Of a DNA stretch of 64,000 nucleotides, positions 18,078 through 28,410 are shown one piece after another. The notes beneath the pieces were generated by a model that searched no databases, was not told where the DNA came from, and saw only the letters and a list, made by a program, of their open reading frames with translations. Both the position numbers and the translations under genes were made by a program. The stretch covers positions 33,489 through 97,488 of the forward strand of contig NZ_JADNQZ010000045.1 of the NCBI RefSeq assembly GCF_015709515.1, given 5' to 3'. Each line of letters begins with the position of its first letter. Within the stretch, counting starts at the first letter, position 1. The stretch comes from Methylocystis sp. H62. Lineage in GTDB: Bacteria; Pseudomonadota; Alphaproteobacteria; Rhizobiales; Beijerinckiaceae.

Positions 18078-18689
18078 ATGGCAGATATCGAACGAACTGC
18101 GTTGTTCATTGACGGCGCGAACTTATACGCGACCGCGAAATCGCTCGGATTCGATATTGATTATAAGCGCTTGCTCCGCGAATTCCAGGGCAAGGGCCGC
18201 CTCATCCGCGCGTTCTACTACACTGCCTTAATCGAGGACCAGGAGTATTCGTCAATCCGTCCTCTGATCGATTGGCTGGATTACAACGGCTATGCGGTCG
18301 TGACCAAGCCGACCAAGGAGTTCGTCGATTCGCTCGGCCGCCGCAAAGTTAAAGGCAATATGGACATTGAGCTCGCGGTCGACGCCATGGAAATGGCCGG
18401 GCATATCGACCACATGGTTCTGTTCTCCGGCGACGGCGACTTCCGGTCGCTGGTCGAGGCCGTGCAGCGGCGCGGCGTGCGGGTTTCGGTCATTTCGACG
18501 ATCACCACCCAGCCGCCGATGATCGCCGACGAATTGCGTCGGCAGGCCGACGAATTCATCGACCTTATCCATCTTGTCGGCAAGATCGGCCGCGATCCGG
18601 GCGAGCGCGCAGAGCGCATGCAGCGGTATCAGGAGCGTCCTCGCCCCGCACCGCAAGCCGCTCACGCCGAAGAGGAAGACGGCGAGTGA
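18078..18689 (+). CDS. NYN domain (LabA/DUF88) putative ribonuclease
   Basis: The 203-residue protein has the PIN-like NYN core: TALFIDGANLYATAKSLG with Asp11 near the N-terminus, GNMDIELAVDAMEMA near residue 95, and LFSGDGDFRSLVEAVQRRG near 117. These conserved acidic residues are the metal-binding set of NYN nucleases. The C-terminal 40 residues are polar and disordered. LabA-like proteins are thought to process RNA, but the target here is unknown. It stands alone and ends in a strong rho-independent terminator. Confidence 0.88.
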   Translation: MADIERTALFIDGANLYATAKSLGFDIDYKRLLREFQGKGRLIRAFYYTALIEDQEYSSIRPLIDWLDYNGYAVVTKPTKEFVDSLGRRKVKGNMDIELAVDAMEMAGHIDHMVLFSGDGDFRSLVEAVQRRGVRVSVISTITTQPPMIADELRRQADEFIDLIHLVGKIGRDPGERAERMQRYQERPRPAPQAAHAEEEDGE

Positions 18690-18717
18690 CGGCAAGGTCC
18701 CGACGGAACACCAGAGG

Positions 18718-18750
18718 TTCGGCGTCTCGATATCGGGGCGCCGAATTTTT
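18718..18750 (+). terminator. Rho-independent terminator of the NYN gene
   Basis: A 12-bp stem (TTCGGCGTCTCG with CGGGGCGCCGAA, allowing two G-T pairs) around loop ATAT is followed immediately by TTTTT. It starts 28 bases after the stop codon of the NYN gene. Confidence 0.85.
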
Positions 18751-18761
18751 GTAGGTCGGGG

Positions 18762-19238
18762 TCAGCCGCGCGCGCGCAACAGCCGGCCTTTTTCGCGGCT
18801 CCAGTCGCGCTTCTTTTCGACTTCGCGTTTATCGTGCAGCTTCTTGCCCTTTCCGAGGGCAATTTGCAGCTTGGCCCTGCCCTTGGCGTTGAAATAGAGC
18901 TTCAGCGGCACGATCGTCATGCCTTCGCGCTCAATAGCCTGCGAGAGCTTGGCGATCTCTCGCGACTTGAGCAGCAGTTTGCGCGGCCGCTTCGGCGGAT
19001 GGTTGAAGCGGTTGCCGGCGAGATATTCGGGAATGTTGGCGTTGACGAGCCACGCCTCGCCTTGCCGATCGACATGGGCGTAGCTTTCGGCGATCGTCGC
19101 CTTGCCCGTGCGCAGCGACTTCACCTCAGTGCCGGTCAGCGCCAGCCCCGCTTCGAAAATTTCGCCGATTTCGTAATTGTAGCGCGCCTTGCGGTTATCG
19201 GCGACGACTTTGAAATTCGGATCCGGCTTTGCGGCCAC
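18762..19238 (-). CDS. smpB: SsrA-binding protein SmpB
   Basis: SmpB delivers tmRNA to stalled ribosomes for trans-translation. The 158-residue protein shows [36 protein letters not shown] and AESYAHV, and the basic C-terminal tail ([20 protein letters not shown]) that mimics codon-anticodon contacts in the decoding centre. The length is normal. It lies downstream of dapA on the same strand with a 49-base gap holding a hairpin. Confidence 0.97.
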   Translation of the reverse strand: MAAKPDPNFKVVADNRKARYNYEIGEIFEAGLALTGTEVKSLRTGKATIAESYAHVDRQGEAWLVNANIPEYLAGNRFNHPPKRPRKLLLKSREIAKLSQAIEREGMTIVPLKLYFNAKGRAKLQIALGKGKKLHDKREVEKKRDWSREKGRLLRARG

Positions 19239-19252
19239 TGATTTTCCTCAAA

Positions 19253-19275
19253 GCGTCTCGATGAAGGAGAGACGC
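19253..19275 (-). terminator. Possible weak terminator between dapA and smpB
   Basis: A perfect 7-bp stem (GCGTCTC/GAGACGC) with a 9-base loop is followed on the minus strand only by TTTGAGG, so termination would be partial at best. It could also be an attenuating hairpin before smpB. Confidence 0.35.
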
Positions 19276-19287
19276 GACTCTGGCGCC

Positions 19288-20181
19288 TTAGGCGGGGAGC
19301 ACGCCGGCGTGGATCATCGCCGCGCGTATGCGATCCTTAGTGGGTTGCGTGCAGGGCACCAGAGGAAGACGCACCTCTTCTTGAGCCTTGCCCAGAAGCG
19401 ACAGCCCGTATTTTGCGCCCGTGACGCCGGCCTCAACAAAAGTCGCGACATGCAGCGGCGTCAGCTTGTCCTGAATCTCCAGCGCCTTGGCGTAGTCGCC
19501 GGCAAGACAGGCGTTCTGCAGATCGGCGCAAAGCCGCGGCGCGATGTTGGCGACGACCGAGATGCACCCATGCGCGCCCGCCGCCATGCAGGCGAGCGCC
19601 GTGAGATCGTCGCCCGAAAGCTGGATGAATTCCGGCCCCATCGCCGCGCGTTGCAGCGAGATGCGGCCGATGTTGCCGGTCGCGTCCTTCACGCCGACGA
19701 CATTCCTCAACTCGGCGCAGCGCTTCATGGTCTCGACGCTCATATCGATGACCGAGCGCGGCGGAATATTGTAGATGATGATGGGAATCGAGACGGCGTC
19801 GTTGATCGCCTTGAAGTGCAGATATAGCCCTTCCTGATTGGGCTTATTGTAATAAGGCGTGACGATGAGCAGCCCATCGGCGCCCGCGCGCTCGGCATGC
19901 CCAGCGATGGCGATCGCCTCGCGGGTGTTGTTCGAGCCCGCGCCGGCGACGATCGGCACGCGCCCGCGCGCGGCGCGGATCGTCTCGGTGATGACGCGCC
20001 CATGCTCTTCATGGCTCAGCGTCGGGCTCTCGCCCGTGGTGCCGACGGGCACGAGGCCATGCGTTCCATTTTCGATCTGCCAGTCAATCAGCGCGCGCAG
20101 GGCGTCATAGTCGACCTCTCCATGGGAAAACGGCGTGACCAGGGCCGTCATCGACCCATGAAAAATCGGCTTTCCACTCAT
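19288..20181 (-). CDS. dapA: 4-hydroxy-tetrahydrodipicolinate synthase
   Basis: DapA condenses pyruvate with aspartate semialdehyde, the first step towards diaminopimelate and lysine. The 297-residue TIM barrel has the Schiff-base lysine in [10 protein letters not shown] (Lys165), the proton-relay tyrosine in [10 protein letters not shown] (Tyr137) and [10 protein letters not shown] near residue 46. It supplies the peptidoglycan precursor used by the cell-wall enzymes encoded further right. It diverges from the lytic transglycosylase gene across 236 bases. Confidence 0.96.
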   Translation of the reverse strand: MSGKPIFHGSMTALVTPFSHGEVDYDALRALIDWQIENGTHGLVPVGTTGESPTLSHEEHGRVITETIRAARGRVPIVAGAGSNNTREAIAIAGHAERAGADGLLIVTPYYNKPNQEGLYLHFKAINDAVSIPIIIYNIPPRSVIDMSVETMKRCAELRNVVGVKDATGNIGRISLQRAAMGPEFIQLSGDDLTALACMAAGAHGCISVVANIAPRLCADLQNACLAGDYAKALEIQDKLTPLHVATFVEAGVTGAKYGLSLLGKAQEEVRLPLVPCTQPTKDRIRAAMIHAGVLPA

Positions 20182-20417
20182 AGAATCAAAGCTTTCCCTA
20201 CGCCTCAGAGCCGCCGTAATCGCGTCGCTAGGATTGAACGCCCTTCATAGCGGTTGGGCTGCGTCGAGGAAAGCCCCACTTATAAAGCCCGACACTGTGC
20301 TATAAGCCCCACGCGATAATGGGAGACGACGAGAGGTCGAAGACAGCCGGCGCGCGAAGTTGACCCTTCGTAAACCAAATGAGCGCAGCTTTTTCACACC
20401 AGTAGGGAAACGCGCTG

Positions 20418-22670
20418 ATGATGTTGCCTCGACGCGTCGCGACACGGTTCAAACTGACGGTCGGCATCGCCGCCCTCGTAATTGCGGCGCCCGCTTTCAC
20501 CGGCCTTGACCGTCTTGGCGACGGCGAGGCGAAACGCAAAACCGCCTCGCGCTGGACGCCGTCGATTCCCTTCAGTCTCGGCGCCTGGCGCTCGCGGGTC
20601 GGCACGTTGCAGGAGACAGTGCGCGAATTCGTCGAGCGCAAACGCGGCGACGATGAGGCGGCGCATCCTCTGGAAAATTCGCTCTTTGCCGCCGATGAAG
20701 GCGCGCTGCCGCCGATCGTCGCCTATGCGCCTGCGCAGAACCGGCTCAACGTCGACGCGCTCGCGCATCCCGCCGCCGCCCTGCTGGGAGACGACGCCGA
20801 GGTTTTCACCCAGGCGGTCGCCGCATACAGGTCCGGAGATTTCGCGCAAGGCGACGACGCCGCGTCGCGGCTCCATGCGCCGCTTGCCGAGGCCGCCGCG
20901 CGTTGGACCGGCCTTCGGCTTCATGCCCACGAAGCCGGGTTCAGGCGCATCGCCGAATTCCTTGCGGCTCACCCCGATTGGCCCGCCGGCGACTGGTTGC
21001 GTCGTCGCGGCGAGCAGGCGCTCGTCGCCGAGCGCCACGCCGACAAGAGCGTGCTGGCCTGGTTCGCGGACGACAAGCCGCTCACCGGCTTTGGCAAATA
21101 TGCCCTGGCGCGGGCGATCGCACGCGAAGGCGATTTCGAATCGGCGGCGGCGCTGGCGCGCGACGCCTGGCGCAACGAGGATATCGGACAGGGGTTCGAC
21201 ACGACCTTCAATAAGGAGCTCGGCGAGCTTCTGACCCCCGCCGATCACAAGTTCCGCGCCGATCGTCTGCTCTACGCTGGAAAGAACACGCTCGCGTTGC
21301 GCACCGCCGAGCTCGCCGGCAAGGACGTCACGCTGCTCGCCCGCGCGCGCATCTCCGGCGTCGAAAAGCTGGCGGCTTCTTTGCCGGCGTCTGTGCAGAA
21401 CGATCCCGGACTGCTTTACGGACGCGTGCACAAGCTGCGTAACGACAAGAAATTCGCTGAAGCGGGCGCGCTGCTGCGCAATGCGCCGCGCGACATCGAG
21501 AAGGTCGTCGACGGCGACGTTTGGTGGGAAGAGCGGCGCATCGTCGCCCGCAAGCTTCTCGACCAGGGGGATCCGCAGACCGCTTACACGCTTTGCGCGG
21601 ATCACGCCGCCGCCAAGACCAGCAATAAGGTCGACGCTGAATTCAACGCCGGCTGGATCGCCCTGCGGTTCTTGAACGACCCGATCAAGGCCGAGCGCCA
21701 TTTCACGCGGCTTGCGCAGGTCGCCGAGACTCCGCTGCAAAAGTCTCGCGCGTACTATTGGCTGGGACGTGCGGCGGAAGCCGCGCACGCCGAGGACGAC
21801 TCCAAAGCGCGCAAGTTCTATCTCCAGGCGGCTGCGCATTCGACGACGTTCTACGGTCAGCTCGCCAATTCCCGCCTCGGCGCCGATGAGCGCCCGCTTC
21901 GCCCGCCGCCGACAGCCGCCGCGGGCGACAGCCGAGCCGAAGCGGTTCGCGTCGCGGAGTTGCTGTTCTCCGTGGGCCAGAAGGAGGTCGCGGCGCCGCT
22001 TGCGCTCGATAGCGCAAAATATTTGCAGGACGAGGCGCAGGTCGCGGCGCTCGGAGAGGTCATTGCGCGCCAGGGCGACGCGAAACTCTCGCTCATTTTC
22101 GGCAAAGCCGCCTCCTATAGGGGAATCGCGCTCGACGACGTCGCCTTCCCCGCCTACGGCGTTCCCGATTTCAACGCGCTTCCTGGCTCCGCGTCCCGTT
22201 CGATCGTCTTCGCCGTCGCGCGCCAGGAAAGCGCCTTCGATCCCAAGGCCGTCTCCTCCGCCGGCGCCATGGGCCTGATGCAGATGATCGCCTCGACGGC
22301 GCGGCACACCGCCTTTATGCGCGGCGTCAGCTTCGACATGTCGCGGATGCTGAGCGACCCGCCCTTCAACGCTCAGCTCGGCGCGGCGCATCTCGGCATT
22401 CTGCTGGGCGAATATCGGGGCGCCTATCTCCTCACCTTCGCCGCCTACAACGCCGGCGGCGGTCGGGTGAAGCAATGGATCGACGCCTATGGCGACCCAC
22501 GCAAGCCCAATGTCGATCCGATCGACTGGGTCGAGCGGATTCCGATCACCGAAACGCGCAATTACGTCCAGCGGGTGATGGAGAATTTCGTCGTCTATCG
22601 GGCGAAGTTCGAGGATACGGGAACGCGGTCGCCGCAAGTCGAACTGGCGCGCGCCGGCGACAGCCTGTGA
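20418..22670 (+). CDS. soluble lytic murein transglycosylase
   Basis: The enzyme cuts glycan strands of peptidoglycan, making 1,6-anhydro-muropeptides in the periplasm. The 750-residue protein starts with an export signal (LTVGIAALVIAAPAFTG region), has a long alpha-superhelical middle resembling the Slt70 U and L domains, and ends with the lysozyme-like SLT domain: catalytic Glu604 in VARQESAFDPKAV, then SSAGAMGLMQMI, and YNAGGGRVKQW. It lacks other C-terminal modules. It is a stand-alone gene; the long open frame on the opposite strand is a codon-bias shadow. Confidence 0.92.
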   Translation: MMLPRRVATRFKLTVGIAALVIAAPAFTGLDRLGDGEAKRKTASRWTPSIPFSLGAWRSRVGTLQETVREFVERKRGDDEAAHPLENSLFAADEGALPPIVAYAPAQNRLNVDALAHPAAALLGDDAEVFTQAVAAYRSGDFAQGDDAASRLHAPLAEAAARWTGLRLHAHEAGFRRIAEFLAAHPDWPAGDWLRRRGEQALVAERHADKSVLAWFADDKPLTGFGKYALARAIAREGDFESAAALARDAWRNEDIGQGFDTTFNKELGELLTPADHKFRADRLLYAGKNTLALRTAELAGKDVTLLARARISGVEKLAASLPASVQNDPGLLYGRVHKLRNDKKFAEAGALLRNAPRDIEKVVDGDVWWEERRIVARKLLDQGDPQTAYTLCADHAAAKTSNKVDAEFNAGWIALRFLNDPIKAERHFTRLAQVAETPLQKSRAYYWLGRAAEAAHAEDDSKARKFYLQAAAHSTTFYGQLANSRLGADERPLRPPPTAAAGDSRAEAVRVAELLFSVGQKEVAAPLALDSAKYLQDEAQVAALGEVIARQGDAKLSLIFGKAASYRGIALDDVAFPAYGVPDFNALPGSASRSIVFAVARQESAFDPKAVSSAGAMGLMQMIASTARHTAFMRGVSFDMSRMLSDPPFNAQLGAAHLGILLGEYRGAYLLTFAAYNAGGGRVKQWIDAYGDPRKPNVDPIDWVERIPITETRNYVQRVMENFVVYRAKFEDTGTRSPQVELARAGDSL

Positions 22671-22671
22671 T

Positions 22672-23064
22672 CTAGCAAGGAAAGCGGTTATGAGAGCCGA
22701 GGAGTTCGCCCAGCGGCCAGCTGTGGCGCAGCTCCGTCAGCGGCTCGGCAAAATATTGCGTGCTGCCCGAATAGGGATAGCCGAAATCGCAGCCGGACGT
22801 CTGGGTGACCCTAGACGACATGAACACGAGCTCTAGGGTCGCGACAAAAAAACGCTTCTTGTCGATGGCGATGCGCGTCCAGCTTGGATCGTCGCGCAAG
22901 ATTTTGACCTCCGTCCCAGCCGGCGCGGTCGTGATCGCCGCATAATTCTCCTCTGGACCCGCGCGCAGCACCGCCGGGTAGGCGAGCGTCAGCTTTATCG
23001 CCGCCGCCTGCTGAGCGCAGGAGAGCGCGCCGAAAAGAACAAAGGCGAATAGCGACCGACGCAT
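22672..23064 (-). CDS. SH3-like domain exported protein
   Basis: The 130-residue product has a signal peptide (LFAFVLFGALSCAQQAAA) followed by a bacterial SH3-like domain (LRAGPEENYAAITTAPAG, TEVKILRDDPSWTRIAI) of the kind that binds cell-wall peptides or acts in protein contacts. The C-terminal 45 residues contain two or more cysteines (SGCDFGYPYSG and the last residue) and are not recognisable. It converges on the lytic transglycosylase gene, with one base between the stops, which suggests a wall-related role by context only. Confidence 0.7.
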   Translation of the reverse strand: MRRSLFAFVLFGALSCAQQAAAIKLTLAYPAVLRAGPEENYAAITTAPAGTEVKILRDDPSWTRIAIDKKRFFVATLELVFMSSRVTQTSGCDFGYPYSGSTQYFAEPLTELRHSWPLGELLGSHNRFPC

Positions 23065-23307
23065 GCCGACTTCCCTGGTTTTGATGTGCGCTCGCGCAAT
23101 CCCCAGACGCAGAACCTAACCTAAAAGATATTCCCGTCGGCTCCAAATGGCGCCGGCCAAACAAGCGCGTGGGACAGCGGCATGGACGAATCGTCGGCGC
23201 AACGAGAGGCGCGTGGCTCTCGACTCAGGCGCGGCGCGCGGCCTATGCTTGACTCCAGCGGCGGCGCGGCCTTTCCGGCAAGTCCGCCGCTGGCTTACGG
23301 TGCGCTC

Positions 23308-26300
23308 ATGCGGCGGATCGCGTTTTCTCTTGTCGCCGCCTTTGCGGCGTATTTTGCGCAGCCGTTGTGGCGCGCCACGCAGAACGCCATCGCCGAGACA
23401 AGAGCCAAGCCAAGCTCGATCAGCTTTACGCCAGGCGAGTTGGCGGCGGATCGCGACGGGGCGAGCCTCATCGCCGTGCCGGCGCCAGGCCGCTATTCGA
23501 TTCGTGCAAAAAGTCCCTCCGGCGCGCGCATCGAACTCGTCGACATGATCGCCGGCCCGCTCGACTCAAGCGGCGCGCCCGGCCTGCGCGACGGACGCAT
23601 CGACGCGCTGCTCGATAAGGGCGTCTACAAGCTACGGGTTTTCGGCGTGAAAGGCGCGAGCGGCAAGGCCGCGCTCTTCGCGCAGGCGTTCGTCGAAGCC
23701 GGCCCGTCGAAGCCGACGCTCGCGCCAGGGCGCATCCAAAGCGGTGAACTCGGCGATCTGCAGCAACGCTCCTATTCCTTCGACGTCGGCGCAGAGGGTC
23801 GCGTGAGCCTTGAAGCGATCGGCCGGGCGCTCAGCGACTTGCGCGTCTGGCGTAGCGACGGCGAACTCGTCGATCTCGCCTTCGAGCAGGAGACGGTCGA
23901 GACAAAGCCGGGCCGCGCGATGACTCGGCTGCGTGTCGAGGGCGCGCTGGAGCCGGGCCGCTATGTCGTCACCGCCTATGGCGGCGAGAAGCTGGTCTGG
24001 GCGCAAGGCGATGCGGCGCAGCCCTTCCTGATGCGGCTCGACGCGCCGGCGCTGCTGGCGGCTGGCGTCGCCGAGGGCGTGATCGGCCCCTTCGGCGCCG
24101 AGCGTTTCGACGCGCCGGCAAGCTATGACGCTTTCCGTCTCGACCTCGCGCAGACGACGCCGGCGCGGCTTGAAGCGCGGCGCAACGTATCGAGAGAAAT
24201 CGCGACGATCTCGAAGACCAGCCGCACGCCGTCCGCAAACGTAAGGCTGGCGTCCGACGGCAAGACAAACGCGCGTCTTGAAGTCTCCGGCTACGAGGGT
24301 CAGGCGTTCACGCTGCGCGGTCTACGTCAGTCCGACCGCGAAACATTCGAAGCGTCAGGTCCGCATCTTGTCGGCGTCGATCTTGCCGGCGACGGCGGCG
24401 ACGAAGCGCCGGCGACGGCGCTCTTTGCGCGGATCGAGAAGGACGGCAAGACGCGGGTGATCGCCTCGGACGCGCCGCGCATCGGCGCCGGAAAGGCGTG
24501 GCGGGGAAAGTTCAATCTCTTCGGGCCGACGTCGATTCTCTTCGAGGCGACGCGCGACGGGCTCGTCGCCATCGATGCGAAAGGCGTCAAGGTCGACGCT
24601 TCGATCGAACCGGCGCTTGGCGCGCTGGCGCCCCGCGCAGATGGAAAGAACCCGGCGCGCTACGATCTCCAGGCGGGCTATTATTTTCTCAAGCTCGAGC
24701 CGAAAGGCGATTCCGGCGGCGTCATCGACGTGACGCTCGGGCCGCCCGGACTTTCTGTTGCAGCGCCTGCGGCGGCGCCTTCGCGCTCCACTATTTCCTT
24801 CGGGACGCAGACTCTCGAAAGGGACGGCTCCTATCTGATTTTGGCGAATGTCGCGCCGCAACTCCTAACCGGCCCGCGCGTCGTCGCGCTTCCCGTTGAA
24901 CTCGACAAGGCGCCATTGGCGCTCTGGCAGGACGCCGGCAAAGACGTCGCGCTGCCGGTGCGGCTTCCCAAGACCGGCAAGGCGATTGCGCGCGATGCGC
25001 ATGGCGCCGACGTCGCGCTGAGCTTCGCCGATCCAAAGGAAGAGAACGCGCAACGTCTGACGACGATAAACATCGCGGCCGCGGAAAAGCCGCGCGCGCT
25101 CGGACTCATCTTCGTTCCCGAACCGACGCCGGCAAAGATGGATGAAGCAGGCAAGCCTGCGTCCACCCCACTTTCAGCCTCAGTCGCGCGTCCGGCCTTC
25201 TTCGATCTCGCCCGCGACGAAACGAAGCGTCTGCGCTTCGACGTCGCGCAAGGCGGGCTTTTCCGAGTCGAAACGCTGGGGCGCATGAAGACGGCGCTGC
25301 GCGTCGGCGCGAACGTCTCGCCGCGGCTCGGCGAGGGTGAAGCAAACGGACCCGGCGACAATGCGCTGGTGACGGCCTTTCTGCGCGCCGGCGCCTATCG
25401 CGCGGCTGTCACCGCGAAAGACTCCGCCGGCCATCTCGGCCTTGCCGTCTCCCCTGCGACACTCGCGCCGACGGCGAAACTCGTCGATACGGGAATCGCG
25501 CGCGCGACCCTCGATTCCGGCAGGGGCGCGATCGTGCCGATCGAGATCACGCGCGAGAGCGACTATCGCATCGAGCTACTCGGCGTGAAACAGAAATGGC
25601 GCGCGAGATTGGAGGACGCCGACGGCTGGCCGCTCGCGGCGCCGGGCGAAATGCAGCGAGTCACACGGCGGTTCGAGAAAGGCGTCTATCGGCTCGTCGT
25701 CATGCCGAAAGACGTCGAAGCGCGGATGGTCGCGCGATTGACGCCGATCGTCGCCGCGACGGCGCTGGAAGGGCATGGTCCGCATCCCCTGCCCTTCGGC
25801 AAAGCCCAGAGGTTGCAATGGCGCGAACCGCAGGCGCGCGATGCGCCGCGCGCGCCCGACGTCTGGCGCTTCGCGCTCCATGGCGACGCCGAGATCAATC
25901 TTTCGATCGGCGACGGCATGATTGGCGAAATTTTCAAAGGCGAGAAGGAGAGCGTCGGCAAAGTCGCTGCGGGCAGGCCGTTCAAATCGAAGCTGTCGGC
26001 GGGCGACTATCGAGTTGAGGCGCGAAGCCTCGCCCATGACGATCGCCTCGATTACGACGTTTCGCTCGACTCGAAGGAATTGCAGCCCGATGCGCCACGC
26101 GCGGTTCAGCCGCCGACGCACGTCGATTTCGCGCTGGCGAAGGACAGCGTCGTCGACCTTGCGAGCTTCGGAGACATCGAAACAATCGGCGTGCTGAAAG
26201 ACGGTAGGGGCGACGTGATCGAGCGCCTGCAGCCACGCGCCGATGACTGGAATGTCGCGCTGTCGCGGCGGCTGCCAGCGGGAAATTACCGGCTCGAACT

Positions 26301-28410
26301 CGAACGACTCGGCGCACAGCCAAGCGCCCCAGTGGAGACTGAAGAAGCGCCGAGCGAGGAAGCGCAAGAACCTTCCAGCGAAGGGGACGTCGCGGAAAGC
26401 GAGGATGCGCCTCTCAGCGGCGTCGAGCTTCGCCTCGCGCTGCCTGCCGAGAAGAATGACGGCGCACTGGCGCTCTCGGGCGACAAGACGCTGAACGGCG
26501 CCGGCGCACATATCCTTTCTCTGCCGCCTGCTCCCTCGGCGAGTCTCGCGCTCATTGCGGCGCGCTCCGAAGCCGACGTCGCGATCTCGATCGAACGGCG
26601 CGACGCCGACGGCAAATGGCGTGCGATCGGCGTCGAGCGCGGACGCGCGCCCGTTGCGGCCTGGCCTGCGGCCGGCGACGTCGAACTGCGCGCGGTCGTT
26701 TGGGCGATCGGCGGCGAAGACGCGCCAATCACGCTCGCCGCGCGCGCCGTCGAACGCCGTGCGCGCAAGCTTGGCGAAGTCGCGCTTGACCCCGTCGACG
26801 GCGTCGCGGGGGTCTGCGTCGCCAAGATCGCAACCCCCGACGCGGCCCTCGTAACGTTAGCGTCGAAGGAGGACATCGCCGCCGGCTCGATGGCGGGAAC
26901 ATTATTGCGCGCGGCGCGCTCCGGACCGCTCGCGCCGCAAGCGCAAGAACTGTGGCTGATGGGGCGCGGCGACTGCGCGTCGCCGGTCGGCGTCGCCGCT
27001 TTCGACTGGAAGGGCGCCGAGATTTCGCTCGACATCGGCGAAGGCGAGCGCGCGCATCTCGTTCCGCTCGCGCCAGCCGCCGGCAAGCTGCGTCTATGGC
27101 TCGCGCGATCCGCCTTTACGCAGCCGGCGCTTGATGGCGGACGCGGCGTCGGCGTGGCGAAGGGCGCGGCGCTGGCGCTTGCCGGCGACACGCCGCTCGC
27201 GCTCTGGAACGGTGAAGGCAGCGCGCCGATGCGCGTCGCGCTTGGCGCCATTGACGTCGAGACGCTGCCGGCGATCAAAGGCGGCGCGCTGTTTTCGGGA
27301 ATCGTCCCGCCGATGAGCGCGCTACCCATTGATATGGATGAAGCCGCCGGGCCGCTCGCGCTCGATCTCGCCCGAGGGCTCGCCGCCTTCGCGCAGCCGC
27401 GCGTCGTCTTCAGCGATGGCGCCGCCACGTCGCGCATTCTGCACGGCGTCAAATCGCGCGTGCTTCTCGTCAACATGACGCAAGCGCCGCTGCCGGCGCG
27501 CATCGCGCGCGAGCCGGGCGAGAACAGACGGCTCGGCGCAACGCGCGCATTTACGCGCTTCTTCCCGGCTGCGGGGCAAATCGTACTGCCGCTCGACGCG
27601 CAGCAAAACGACAGGCTGATCGTCAGCGGCGCGCAGGCGACGGTCATATCGAACAGCGGCCGTGTTTCACGCGGCGAGAACATTGCGCTTGATGGGGCGG
27701 GCGAAGCGATCATCGAACATGGACCCGGGCTCGTCGCCTTCTGGATCGAGCGCGCCGGCGCCACGCCCTGGTCCGCGGTCTCGGCGCGCGCGCTCAATCC
27801 GCCGCAGCGCGTGGCGTTAGAGGGCGCGGCGATGCGCTTTTCGATCAAGGGCGACAAGCCGGCGCTGTTGAGAGCGACCGGCGGCGCGCCGGCGATCGTC
27901 GGCTTCACGCAGAATGGCAGGCGGGAGACGCTCGCTTTCGCCAATGGCGTCGATCTTCATCGCTACATGACGCCGGGCGACGCGACGCTCGACATTTACG
28001 CGCCCTACGAAGGCGCACTGTCCGGCATGCTCGATATTTCGACGCAGCCCGTTACTGAGGCGCATGAAGGCGTGAACGACGCGGTGGCGGTCTCGCCCGG
28101 CGCGAGCGCGCTCTTCAGCTTCGAGGTGAAGGACGCGCGCAACATCGGCCTCGGCGTGCGCGCGGAACCCGACCGAGTCAGCGCGCGGCTCATGGATGCG
28201 CAAGGCAAGACGCTCGGCGACGGCGTCGCGCAAACGATGACGCTTTCGCCCGGCCGGTATTTTATCGAGGCGCGCACGCCCGCCGACGCGCCGGCGACGA
28301 CGATTCGCGTCGCGATCGTCGGACTGTCGCCGCCAGCGAACGCGCCGCCGGCGGAGATCGTCGCGGAACTGCTCGACAAAGCCGGCATGAAGAAAAGCAA
28401 GGCGCAATGA
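23308..28410 (+). CDS. 1700-residue exported protein of unknown function, A2M partner
   Basis: The frame stays open to 23182, but ATG 23308 starts a plausible export signal (MRRIAFSLVAAFAAYFAQ). No family is recognised over the full length. A loose motif, x-G-x-Y-x-h-x-h, recurs at least nine times: PGRYSIRAK (~60), KGVYKLRVF (~104), PGRYVVTAY (~216), AGYYFLKLE (~456), AGAYRAAVT (~694), KGVYRLVVM (~790), AGDYRVEAR (~899), AGNYRLELE (~991) and PGRYFIEAR (~1648). That pattern is typical of PPC-like beta-sandwich domains. An acidic low-complexity linker (EEAPSEEAQEPSSEGD region) lies near 1010-1040. The gene overlaps the alpha-2-macroglobulin gene by ATGA, so the two proteins are made together. 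A large beta-rich periplasmic partner is the best reading. Confidence 0.75.
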   Translation: MRRIAFSLVAAFAAYFAQPLWRATQNAIAETRAKPSSISFTPGELAADRDGASLIAVPAPGRYSIRAKSPSGARIELVDMIAGPLDSSGAPGLRDGRIDALLDKGVYKLRVFGVKGASGKAALFAQAFVEAGPSKPTLAPGRIQSGELGDLQQRSYSFDVGAEGRVSLEAIGRALSDLRVWRSDGELVDLAFEQETVETKPGRAMTRLRVEGALEPGRYVVTAYGGEKLVWAQGDAAQPFLMRLDAPALLAAGVAEGVIGPFGAERFDAPASYDAFRLDLAQTTPARLEARRNVSREIATISKTSRTPSANVRLASDGKTNARLEVSGYEGQAFTLRGLRQSDRETFEASGPHLVGVDLAGDGGDEAPATALFARIEKDGKTRVIASDAPRIGAGKAWRGKFNLFGPTSILFEATRDGLVAIDAKGVKVDASIEPALGALAPRADGKNPARYDLQAGYYFLKLEPKGDSGGVIDVTLGPPGLSVAAPAAAPSRSTISFGTQTLERDGSYLILANVAPQLLTGPRVVALPVELDKAPLALWQDAGKDVALPVRLPKTGKAIARDAHGADVALSFADPKEENAQRLTTINIAAAEKPRALGLIFVPEPTPAKMDEAGKPASTPLSASVARPAFFDLARDETKRLRFDVAQGGLFRVETLGRMKTALRVGANVSPRLGEGEANGPGDNALVTAFLRAGAYRAAVTAKDSAGHLGLAVSPATLAPTAKLVDTGIARATLDSGRGAIVPIEITRESDYRIELLGVKQKWRARLEDADGWPLAAPGEMQRVTRRFEKGVYRLVVMPKDVEARMVARLTPIVAATALEGHGPHPLPFGKAQRLQWREPQARDAPRAPDVWRFALHGDAEINLSIGDGMIGEIFKGEKESVGKVAAGRPFKSKLSAGDYRVEARSLAHDDRLDYDVSLDSKELQPDAPRAVQPPTHVDFALAKDSVVDLASFGDIETIGVLKDGRGDVIERLQPRADDWNVALSRRLPAGNYRLELERLGAQPSAPVETEEAPSEEAQEPSSEGDVAESEDAPLSGVELRLALPAEKNDGALALSGDKTLNGAGAHILSLPPAPSASLALIAARSEADVAISIERRDADGKWRAIGVERGRAPVAAWPAAGDVELRAVVWAIGGEDAPITLAARAVERRARKLGEVALDPVDGVAGVCVAKIATPDAALVTLASKEDIAAGSMAGTLLRAARSGPLAPQAQELWLMGRGDCASPVGVAAFDWKGAEISLDIGEGERAHLVPLAPAAGKLRLWLARSAFTQPALDGGRGVGVAKGAALALAGDTPLALWNGEGSAPMRVALGAIDVETLPAIKGGALFSGIVPPMSALPIDMDEAAGPLALDLARGLAAFAQPRVVFSDGAATSRILHGVKSRVLLVNMTQAPLPARIAREPGENRRLGATRAFTRFFPAAGQIVLPLDAQQNDRLIVSGAQATVISNSGRVSRGENIALDGAGEAIIEHGPGLVAFWIERAGATPWSAVSARALNPPQRVALEGAAMRFSIKGDKPALLRATGGAPAIVGFTQNGRRETLAFANGVDLHRYMTPGDATLDIYAPYEGALSGMLDISTQPVTEAHEGVNDAVAVSPGASALFSFEVKDARNIGLGVRAEPDRVSARLMDAQGKTLGDGVAQTMTLSPGRYFIEARTPADAPATTIRVAIVGLSPPANAPPAEIVAELLDKAGMKKSKAQ

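Noticed and set aside
20394..22637. Long open frames antisense to real genes (also 26286-27944, 28731-30974, 15800-16987, 9195-10205)
   Set aside because: They mirror codon-biased GC-rich genes, have no domains or ribosome binding sites, and each opposite strand encodes a recognised or coherent protein.
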